34,352 nt of DNA, from contig CADBHR010000004.1 in the NCBI GenBank assembly GCA_902794475.1, positions 1 through 34,352 of the forward strand, written 5' to 3'. The notes beneath the pieces are model-generated. The model did not search any database, was not told the DNA's origin, and saw only the letters and a program-made list of their open reading frames with translations. Below are positions 1-9,100 of this stretch, piece after piece. Both the position numbers and the translations under genes were made by a program. The DNA comes from an uncultured Methanobrevibacter sp. Lineage in GTDB: Archaea; Methanobacteriota; Methanobacteria; Methanobacteriales; Methanobacteriaceae. How positions within the stretch are numbered: position 1 is the first letter of the stretch; each line of letters starts with the position of its first letter.

Positions 1-459
1 TTGATGGAAAACCTGTTTCTGGAAAAACAGTTACTTTCATTGTTAATGGAAAAAAATCAACTGCAACAACCGATAATAATGGTTATGCATCAGTTAAAAT
101 TAACTTGCCTCCAAAAGCAAAGGCATATGCAGTATCTGCTACTTGTTTTGGAGTAAAGAAAACAAATAAGGTAACTGTCAAAAGCATTGTAGCTGCTAAA
201 AATATGAATGTTAAAAAATCAGCAAAAACAGTTAAGATCAAAGTAACTTTGAAAAAAGTAAATAACAAATACCTTAAAGGTAAAAAGGTTAGCTTAAAAT
301 TAAATGGCAAGACTTATAATGCCAAAACCAACAAAAAGTGTTGCAACATTCACAATCAAAAAGAATGATATTAAAAAACTTAAAGTCGGAAAAAAATACA
401 CCTACAAGGTTACTTATGGAAAAGATGTGGTGAACAAAAAAATCACAATAAAAAAATAA
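1..459 (+). pseudogene. Frameshifted 3' end of an adhesin-like surface protein gene (5' end outside window)
   Basis: The reading frame open from base 3 encodes a Big_1-like Ig module (DGKPVSGKTVTFIVNG onward) followed by a lysine-rich tail module (AAKNMNVKKSAKTVKIKV...). It matches, almost residue for residue, the C-terminus of the intact gene that follows (residues about 1730-1884 there). At about 333-340 the frame breaks: the paralogue reads KTNKKGVATF, whereas here the frame runs into nine unrelated residues and a TGA at 366-368. Switching to the next frame at about 340 restores VATFTIKK through VNKKITIKK and a TAA at 457-459. The break sits in a short A-run followed by G and is best explained by a net 2-base loss relative to the paralogue. 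No terminator separates it from the next gene. It could be a real mutation, a slippage-prone phase switch or a sequencing/assembly error. Confidence 0.8.
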
Positions 460-462
460 TCT

Positions 463-470
463 AAGGTGGT
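463..470 (+). promoter_or_regulatory. Ribosome binding site of the 479 gene
   Basis: AAGGTGGT lies 8 bases before the ATG at 479 and is complementary to the anti-SD end typical of methanogen 16S rRNA. It supports this start and lies in the 19-bp gap after the preceding stop codon, which argues for read-through transcription of the tandem genes. Confidence 0.55.
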
Positions 471-478
471 GTTTTTTC

Positions 479-3400
479 ATGAATCTTAAAAATAACTCAA
501 TTATTTTCATTTTGCTTTTATGCATAATTTTAAGCATGAGTGTTGCATCAGCAAATGAAGATGTTAATGACAATATCACAGTTACAGAAGATATTCCATC
601 TGATGATATTGAAATTCCTTGTGATGATTACTCACAGGACGAAATTTCATTAGAAAAAGATAAAAATAATACATTAACCTCAGACATCGAATCTGATGAA
701 GAACTCTCAGAATCTAATCTATTGCAAAGCGGGGATGATGAAATCGTTGTTAATGATTGGGATGAACTGCAGTATTACTGTTCTTTAACAGATAAGGATT
801 ATACGCTCAGATTAAAGGAGAATACAAATTTCTATCCTTCTGATCTTCGAGATATTAATAAACAAATCAGGGTCAACAATAATGTGAAGATTATCGGAAG
901 TGAAGGTTCATATTTCGGAGATACTCATCCTGCTGGTGAAAACTACATTGATGATGGGGATTATATCAGTTATATGCCTATTGTCGTTCCAGATGGAAGC
1001 GGAATAGGCATTACCCTAGAAAATATCACCTTCAAATGGATTTACACAATATACAATCCTGATGCTGTTTTCCTTCAAATGGGTGGAAATGCATATAATG
1101 AGATTAGGAATTGTGTTTTTGAAAACATTAACCTTGCTTTAGGACATTCCAGCATTGTATATCTTAAAAAAGGAGATGCACTTTTGGAAAACTGTTCCTT
1201 TGTCAACTGTACCACTGATTTCGGATGTGTCAGTGTATATGATCCAAATGCTTTTAGAACTGCCCGTATGGTTGTCAGGGATTGTTATTTTGAGAATAAT
1301 TATGCCAGAACAGAACCGGGCTGTATCAACAATTGCGGTGTTTTAACTGTTTACAATACTACTTTTTATAAGAACAGGGCTTCTGTTTGGGCAGGTGCAA
1401 TTCACACTCACTACAGTGCAAATACCACTATTTATGACTCTAATTTCACTGATAATGTTGCCGGCTGGAATGGTGGTGCAATATACACCTATAGTTATCT
1501 GACAATCTACAATACAATTTTTGCTGGCAATAACTGTACCACCAACAATGGTGGGGGTGCGATTGGAGCATGTAAGCATGTATCTGCACCGCATATTTAT
1601 GTTGAAAATTCATTATTTGAAAACAATGCGAATAACTGTTGGGGATTGGATGAATTGTCCACTACAGGTACTGGTCGTGGAGGTGCAATTTCCTTGATGG
1701 ATGAAGGTTCTATCGAGGTTAGAAATACAACTTTCATTGCCAACAGCGCATCTATAGGTACTGCGATTTGTGCTATTGAGGCCGGAAGTTACGGATCACC
1801 TGACATTTATATAATAAACAATACTTTCATCAATCATACACGTGCCGGTGATGTTTTAAATCTTCGTGTTGCGGGAACAGCATTAAAGGTTTCCAACAAT
1901 AAGTATCTTGGAAATTCCATTGAATTTTCAAATCTGAATCTAACCACTGTCAGTGCAGGTAATGATAAAGCAACATTGAAGATTACAGCTAAACTGTCAC
2001 ATCCTTCATTTTATGACAGGGACATTTTAGACAGGACTCTTTATGATGTTTATGTTAATGGAAATTATGTTAAAACCGTAAATTCGACTGTTTTTGATTT
2101 GGAGTTTGGTGATTTGGATATTTGTGATGTCTATGTCATTCCAACCATTTCCAATGTCAAGTCAAATGAGTTAACATTGGTAAGTACCCGTGAGTATGTA
2201 TTTGTTTCTCAAAGTTTAGGTAGCGACACCAACAATGGAAGTTCAAGAGAAAATCCTGTAAAAAGCATTAAAAGAGCTTTGGAACTTGCTTCAAGCGGTG
2301 GAAACATATTGATTATGGATGGGGAATTCAGCGAATCCCTTTCTGTTGGCTATGATATCACCATTAAAGGTGAAGGAAATTCAACATTTACCGATGGAGC
2401 TTCATTTACGGTTAATGCCAATAATTTCACTATTAAAAACATGAATATTAATAAGTTAACTGGGGATTCATTTATCAAACAAAGTAACGGAAATCTTATT
2501 ATCAACAATTGTGTTTTCACAGACAATAATGTAAATAGAATCATAGAGGCCAATAATGCAGTGATTTCCAATTCAATATTCAATAATAATGATGCAGTCC
2601 TGGTTAAAAGCAATAATTTTACAAGCATTAGAAACTCCATTCTATTGAATAATACAGGAATCATCGAAGGCATTGGCAGTTATGATTTGGATTATAATTG
2701 GTGGGGAAACACCAAAGATGATGTAGCCAAACCAAATAATCTAAATATCAATAATTGGTTGGTTTTAAATGCTACAACTAGTGTGAGTTCTTTGGAGTAT
2801 GATCAGGCAGCTTCAGTATTGTTTGAATTCTATTTAAACAATAACACCAAATATGGCTACCTGCCTGTAATCGATTTAGATTTAATCTCTTTAAATGGTA
2901 TTTCAAGTGAAAATATCACAACTCCGGGATCAAAAATTTCATTCAGATTAACTGAATTAGATAATGCCAGTTTGACTGCAAAATATAACAATATTGAAAC
3001 TACAATTAATTTTGAATTTTTAAAATCAAATCCAAACATTAACATTATAACCAAAGATATTATGGTGGGGGATAATTTAACAGTTCAGATTACTGCTCCC
3101 GGTGATGTGAAGGGCAATCTAACAGTTACTATTGGAAATCATTCTCAGACAAAAGATATTTCAAACTCAAACATTTTCACATTCAATGGTTTAAAGGCGG
3201 ATAGTTATGATGTTACTGTCACTTATTCCGGTGATGAAAAATACCTCTCACAACTTAAGAATGCTCAAGTAAGCGTTTTGAAATACAATTCAATAACTAA
3301 TCTGGAAATCGGCACAATCGAAGTTGGAGAAGATGTGATTTTAACAATAACAACTAATGGTGATGCCACAGGTAATGTAACTCTCTACATCAATAAGGAT

Positions 3401-6133
3401 GTTCACACATTGCTGCTGAATAATTCCATTGCCAATTATACCATGAAAAATGTTGTCAGGGGCGATTATGCAATAAAGGCAATCTATAATGGTGATGATA
3501 GGTATCTCACAAGCAGCATGTCCACTAAAATCGAAGTGGACAACTTAAACTCATCAATGAAGATAACTGCTGGGGATATTGTTTATGGTGAAGTTGCATT
3601 TGTTCAAGTCATCTTAAACGATAATGCGACAGGTAATGTTACAGTAACAATTGATGGTGTGTCCAATACTTCAGAAGTGATTGACGGTAAAGTCAATATT
3701 TCCTTAGCCGATTTAAATGCAGGTATTGATAAGCTAATCAATGTTTTTTATACTGGTGATGATACATACTTTAATAAAACAGCATATGCCAATTTCACTA
3801 TCAACAAGGCGAATTTAACTTTCACTATTGATTCCAGTGACATTAAAATCGGTCAGGATGCTGTTGTGCATATAAGAGTCCCTCCAAAAACTGAGGGCAC
3901 TTTTAGAATCGGAGAAGACGTAATTAATATTCCGTTATCTGGTGATGTATATTATACATTATCCGATTTGGAAATTGCCGAATATGAAATTACTGCAATT
4001 TATAACGGAAACAATTATAATACAATAGCAAATTCCACTTCATTTACTGTTAGTGAATATCCTCATCCTCAATGGGCAAATAATGGTGGAAATAGTGAAA
4101 ATACAGCTAAATCACCATATGAAAGCCAAATTAACGGAAAAATAGCAACAGTCATCAATATTGGTAGTGAAATAGTTAATGATATTGTAATTGATAGCGA
4201 AGGCAATATTTACGTTGTAACTGCTGAGGCAATATATTCTTTTGACAAATCCGGAAATCAGAGATGGTTTTATGCATCAGAAAGTATGGAAGGTAATTTT
4301 TCAGGCCTTGCAATAGGCCGTGACGTAATCGTTTCACCAAGATCAGGAGACACACTCTATTTCATTAACCAGCATGATGGAACTAAATACGGATCTTCAA
4401 ATATCTATCAGGCATCAAGTGCCTTTGCTCCAGTTATAGATAAAAATGCTAATTTATATGTTGTAAGCGAATATCAGGTTTCAACAGGCTCATATAATCT
4501 GGTAATTGTTCCATATAAATCCTGGGCCATAGGAGGTGCCATCAAACTGCTTAGTTTAGGCGGCAATAAACCTATAGCCTCACCTGTTTTGAATGATAAT
4601 ATTCTGGTTGTGTTATGTGAAAATAGATTGGTTGTTTATGATTTAAAGACTTCAAAATCCCTTTTCATAAAATCAGGTAATTATATTAATGTTCGCCCAG
4701 TTATAGGTGAAGGCAATGTTGTTTATGCTGTTTTAGGAGATTCCATTGTTGCTTATGCCAATACTGGTTCACAATTATGGAGGACAAAAGTAGCAGGCAA
4801 TGTAAACCAATTGATTTTAGATTCAGATGAAGGGTTATACGCTGTCAATGGAAATGGTAATTTGTATAAATATGGTCTTGTAGACGGTTCAGAATCTTTA
4901 ATTTCTGATTTGAATGTTTCATCCGGCGTTTTGATTGGTAATAACGGTAATCTATATTTCGCTTGCAATAATATATTCTATGAAATTGACGACCGTGGAA
5001 ATGTTTTATGGAAATGTGATGTTGGAAGTGAAATCATAGGCAATCCTGTAATGGATAGTGAAGGGATAATTTATATTCGAACTTTAGATGATAGGATTTA
5101 TGCTTTAAGTCAAGGCGATTTGAAGGATTCCAACTTGAGTGTTGAAGTTAAAGATAATGTCATGACCATAACTTTGGACTCTGAAGCTACCGGAAATGTT
5201 TCATTTAATGTTGGCGGAATTTCCTATAATGAAATAATTTCAGATGGAAAAATAGTCAAATCATTGTCTGATTTGTCACCTAAGAATTATCAAGTAAATA
5301 TTGCTTATTCCGGTGATAAGAGATTTAATGGCGGTGTTTTCGGTGCTGATTTTACCATTAAGTCTAGTGCGGGCATGGATATTGTTTCCAGTGATAAAAA
5401 TTCAGTTTCAATTAGCCTTCCAAGTGATGCAAAGGGCAATTTGGCTCTGGTAATCGGCAATCGTAATTATGTTCAAAAGTTAGTTAATGGCAAAGCATCA
5501 ATTCAGGTTTCAGGCTTGTCCGAAGGCAATTATAATGTGAGAATAATATATTCCGGTGATGACAAGTATTGTTCATTTGATAAGAATTTCACAGTGGCAT
5601 TTGTCAATCCTAAATTGACAGGCAATGCAATTAGCATGCTTTATACAAGTGGATCTTACTTTAAGGTCAGATTAACACAAAACAATTTGCCTTTAGCCGG
5701 CAAATCAGTAGTATTTACAGTCAATGGCAATAAAGTTTCTGTTAAAACCGATAATAACGGGTATGCTTCTCTTAAAATTACTTTGCCTCCTAAAACCTAC
5801 ACTGTTAGTGCAATCTATGGCAATGTCAAATTATCTAAAAAGGTTACTGTCAAAAGCATTATTGTAGCTAAAAATTTAAATGTTAAAAAGTCTGTAAAAT
5901 CCTTAAAAATTAAAGTATCCTTGAAGAAAGTTAACAATAAATATCTTAAAGGCAAAACAGTTGCTTTAAAATTCAATGGTAAAACATACAAGGTTAAAAC
6001 TAATAAAAAAGGTGTTGCGACTTTCACTATCAAGAAAAGTGTTTTAAATAAGCTTAAAGTAGGTAAGAAGTATACTTATAAAGTCACTTATCTGAAGGAT
6101 AGTGTCAATAGGAAAATCACTGTTAAAAAATAG
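479..6133 (+). CDS. Giant secreted adhesin-like protein: beta-helix, Ig repeats, PQQ-type beta-propeller, Lys-rich tail
   Basis: 1884 aa. A signal peptide (about 1-25, cleavage after ASA) is followed by an acidic stretch to about 85. A block shared with two paralogues comes next (DWDELQYYCSLTDKDYTL, about 90-125). A right-handed beta-helix follows, with GGAI/GGGAI and NTTF turns (about 150-560). A second helix entry (YVFVSQSLGSDTNNG, about 573) ends at NWWGNT (about 740). Four Ig-like repeats (about 850-1195) carry YSGDEKYL-type motifs, as in bacterial Ig-like families. Residues about 1197-1549 hold eight blade-like repeats (for example GNIYVVTAEAIYSFD, NVVYAVLGDSIVAYA) of PQQ/WD40 type. Two further Ig repeats, a Big_1-like module (about 1714-1793) and a Lys-rich tail to 1884 close the protein. 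No membrane anchor or pseudomurein-binding repeat was seen. There are many NxS/T sequons. The role is inferred to be cell-surface attachment or interaction; the ligand is unknown. Confidence 0.9.
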   Translation: MNLKNNSIIFILLLCIILSMSVASANEDVNDNITVTEDIPSDDIEIPCDDYSQDEISLEKDKNNTLTSDIESDEELSESNLLQSGDDEIVVNDWDELQYYCSLTDKDYTLRLKENTNFYPSDLRDINKQIRVNNNVKIIGSEGSYFGDTHPAGENYIDDGDYISYMPIVVPDGSGIGITLENITFKWIYTIYNPDAVFLQMGGNAYNEIRNCVFENINLALGHSSIVYLKKGDALLENCSFVNCTTDFGCVSVYDPNAFRTARMVVRDCYFENNYARTEPGCINNCGVLTVYNTTFYKNRASVWAGAIHTHYSANTTIYDSNFTDNVAGWNGGAIYTYSYLTIYNTIFAGNNCTTNNGGGAIGACKHVSAPHIYVENSLFENNANNCWGLDELSTTGTGRGGAISLMDEGSIEVRNTTFIANSASIGTAICAIEAGSYGSPDIYIINNTFINHTRAGDVLNLRVAGTALKVSNNKYLGNSIEFSNLNLTTVSAGNDKATLKITAKLSHPSFYDRDILDRTLYDVYVNGNYVKTVNSTVFDLEFGDLDICDVYVIPTISNVKSNELTLVSTREYVFVSQSLGSDTNNGSSRENPVKSIKRALELASSGGNILIMDGEFSESLSVGYDITIKGEGNSTFTDGASFTVNANNFTIKNMNINKLTGDSFIKQSNGNLIINNCVFTDNNVNRIIEANNAVISNSIFNNNDAVLVKSNNFTSIRNSILLNNTGIIEGIGSYDLDYNWWGNTKDDVAKPNNLNINNWLVLNATTSVSSLEYDQAASVLFEFYLNNNTKYGYLPVIDLDLISLNGISSENITTPGSKISFRLTELDNASLTAKYNNIETTINFEFLKSNPNINIITKDIMVGDNLTVQITAPGDVKGNLTVTIGNHSQTKDISNSNIFTFNGLKADSYDVTVTYSGDEKYLSQLKNAQVSVLKYNSITNLEIGTIEVGEDVILTITTNGDATGNVTLYINKDVHTLLLNNSIANYTMKNVVRGDYAIKAIYNGDDRYLTSSMSTKIEVDNLNSSMKITAGDIVYGEVAFVQVILNDNATGNVTVTIDGVSNTSEVIDGKVNISLADLNAGIDKLINVFYTGDDTYFNKTAYANFTINKANLTFTIDSSDIKIGQDAVVHIRVPPKTEGTFRIGEDVINIPLSGDVYYTLSDLEIAEYEITAIYNGNNYNTIANSTSFTVSEYPHPQWANNGGNSENTAKSPYESQINGKIATVINIGSEIVNDIVIDSEGNIYVVTAEAIYSFDKSGNQRWFYASESMEGNFSGLAIGRDVIVSPRSGDTLYFINQHDGTKYGSSNIYQASSAFAPVIDKNANLYVVSEYQVSTGSYNLVIVPYKSWAIGGAIKLLSLGGNKPIASPVLNDNILVVLCENRLVVYDLKTSKSLFIKSGNYINVRPVIGEGNVVYAVLGDSIVAYANTGSQLWRTKVAGNVNQLILDSDEGLYAVNGNGNLYKYGLVDGSESLISDLNVSSGVLIGNNGNLYFACNNIFYEIDDRGNVLWKCDVGSEIIGNPVMDSEGIIYIRTLDDRIYALSQGDLKDSNLSVEVKDNVMTITLDSEATGNVSFNVGGISYNEIISDGKIVKSLSDLSPKNYQVNIAYSGDKRFNGGVFGADFTIKSSAGMDIVSSDKNSVSISLPSDAKGNLALVIGNRNYVQKLVNGKASIQVSGLSEGNYNVRIIYSGDDKYCSFDKNFTVAFVNPKLTGNAISMLYTSGSYFKVRLTQNNLPLAGKSVVFTVNGNKVSVKTDNNGYASLKITLPPKTYTVSAIYGNVKLSKKVTVKSIIVAKNLNVKKSVKSLKIKVSLKKVNNKYLKGKTVALKFNGKTYKVKTNKKGVATFTIKKSVLNKLKVGKKYTYKVTYLKDSVNRKITVKK

Positions 6134-6172
6134 GGGTTGTTGTTGAGTTCCGTTTAAATGGAGATAGTAGTT

Positions 6173-9100
6173 ATGGATTTAAAATCATTGTGTTTTGTTA
6201 TCCTTTTGCTTTTATTATTGGGAGTTAACTGCGTAGATGCAGGTGAGGTTGACGATAACATTACTTTAACGCATGAAGATGTGGATTTGGAGTTGTCCGA
6301 TGATTCCTTAAAAAGTGATGTCGTCTCCAGTCTGGATGATTCAGGGGATTGTCCAGAAAGTGATGTAGTTGATGCAGTCAGCAATTTAAATGCTTCTGAT
6401 GAGTCTTTGGAAAGTGAAGTGGATGAAATCATAGTCAGCGATTGGGATGAACTGCAGTATTACTGTTCTTTAACAGATAAGGATTATACGCTCAGATTGA
6501 AGGAAAATACTGTTTTTTATCCTTCTGATTTTGATGATGTAAACAAGCAAATCAAAATCAACAATAACGTTAAAATCATTGGCAGTCAGGGTTCATATAT
6601 TGGTGATGTCGCTCCTATTGAGGGAACTTATGAAGATAATATGGACCGTTATGTCAAATACGCTCTTATTGTTGTTCCTGAAAACAACGGATGCGGCATG
6701 AGTGTTGTAAATCTTACTTTTAAATGGGTTCATACATTAAACACCAATGCCGGATTGGTCATGGATTTGGCAGGTAACCGGGAGTATGAGTTTGATAACT
6801 GTATTTTTGATGGTATTCAGTCCATGGCAGGTTCTGCATCTATTATGCATGTTAGGAAAGGCAAGGCGATTTTGAACAATTGTTCCGTCATCAATTGTAC
6901 AGTTGCCAAAGGGTGCATTAACGTTTACAGCAGGCAATCTGTGATTTTGAGGGATTGCTATTTTGCATATAATTATGGCTATGAGCATTCCACCTGTGTC
7001 ATGAACTGGGGTAAGCTTCTAATTTACAATACTAAATTTTATAAGAATCGTTCTCAGGCTTGGGCAGGGGGCATAACCACTTACGGTGAGGGCAACACAA
7101 CAATATATGATTCCAATTTCACTGATAATGTTGCAGGATGGAACGGTGGAGCATTGTATGTTTATAATATCGTAAATATCTATAATACTGTTTTTGTTGG
7201 AAATAACTGTACCACCAACAATGGTGGCGGTGCTATTGGGGCTTGCCAGTACAGTGGTATTCCGAGATTGTATGTTGACGGCTGTTTGTTTAAGGACAAT
7301 AACAATAACTGCTGGGCTTTGGATGAGCTTTCCACTACCGGTACAGGTCGTGGAGGGGCGATTTCTTTTATGGATGTCGGATCCATTGACATTAGAAATT
7401 CCCTGTTCATTGCCAACAGCGCATCTATTGGTACTGCAATCTGTGCCTGGGAAGCCGGAAGTTACGGATCACCCGATATTTATATCACAAATAACACTTT
7501 CATCAATCATACCCGTGCGGGGGACGTTTTGAATGTTAAGGTGATTGGAACTGCCTGCAAGATTTCAGGAAATCATTATATTGGAAATTCCATTGAATTT
7601 TCCTATCTGAATCTAACCACTGTCAATGTAGGTAACGATAAGGCAACATTGAAGATTACAGCTAAAATGTCACATCCTTCATTTTATGAATCAGATATTT
7701 TGGACAGGACTCTTTATGATGTTTATGTTAACGGCAGGTATGCTAAAACGGTAAATTCAACTGTTTTTGATTTGGAGTTTGGTGATTTGGACATCTGCAG
7801 TGTCTATGTCATTCCGACAATTTCCAATGTCAAGTCTAATGAATTGACATTGACAAGCACACGTGAATATGTTTTCATATCTAAAAGCAATGGGGATGAT
7901 AACAACAATGGAAGTTCAAGGTCAGCACCGGTCAGGTCTATTGGAAAGGCTATTGAACTGGCAAGGACTTGTCAAAACATCATTCTTTTGGATGGGGACT
8001 TTTCTGAAAACATTGTCCTGGACTATGATTTGACCTTGAAAGGTGAAAACGATGCCAAGCTAACTAATTTAACATTATTCAACAATAATGCAGTGTTGAG
8101 TTTGAAGAATCTGGAAATTTCCAATCTCTCCGGCAATCTGATTGTGGGAGGCAATGTTTCCCTTTCCAATTGTATTGTTCAAAATAATCAAAAAGAGGTT
8201 GTTTTCAATGCAAGTAATATTGAAATTTCGAATTCAATTATTTTAGATAATCTGAATGTTGCAGTCTGCGATTACATTAATGTAAAAGATTCTATTTTAC
8301 TGAATAACATAAATCTTGTGGATGCCAAATCCTATGATTTGAACTGCAACTGGTGGGGATCCACTTTAGAAAATTACCAAATCCAACCATATGAAGACAT
8401 TGATGCCTGGTTGGTTTTAAATGCTACAGCCAGCACTCGTGATTTGGAAATCAATCAAGTGGCATCAGTCAGTGTTGCATTTTATCTGTTTAAAAACAGT
8501 ACTTCAACCAAATATAATTTCAGGGATATTGAATTAAGTGTCATGCAGGTAAATGGCAGTTCCGTTAATTCGACCCTGTCCAATTCCAATGTCTACTTCA
8601 TGTTGACTGCATTGGGCGATGGTGAGTTGACTTTCAGTTATGAATCCGTTTCAACTTCCGTCAGGTTTAATTTCATCAAATCCAATCCGGATATTCACAT
8701 TTCAAGTGATAATATCATGTTCGGTGATGATTTAATCGTTAAAGTTAACCTGCCAGATGATTTGTCTGGAAATGTCACTGTCAAAGTCGCCAATGTCACT
8801 CAAACGCAATCTGCTAATGGAAATTTGCTTTTCAACTTCACTGATCTTAAAGCGGATGACTATGTGATAACTGTCGTTTATTCAGGTGATGAAAAGTATT
8901 TGGACAAGATAATCCAATCTCCGGTTAATGTTTCTAAGTATGAATCATTCACTCTTTTAACAATCGGGGAAATTGTAGTCGATGATGATTTGCTTTTAAC
9001 AGTCACAGCACCATCAGACTCTAAAGGCAATGTCACAATAACAGTCAACGATAATACTGTAACTTTACAGTTAAACGATTCCAAGGCAAATTACACCATT

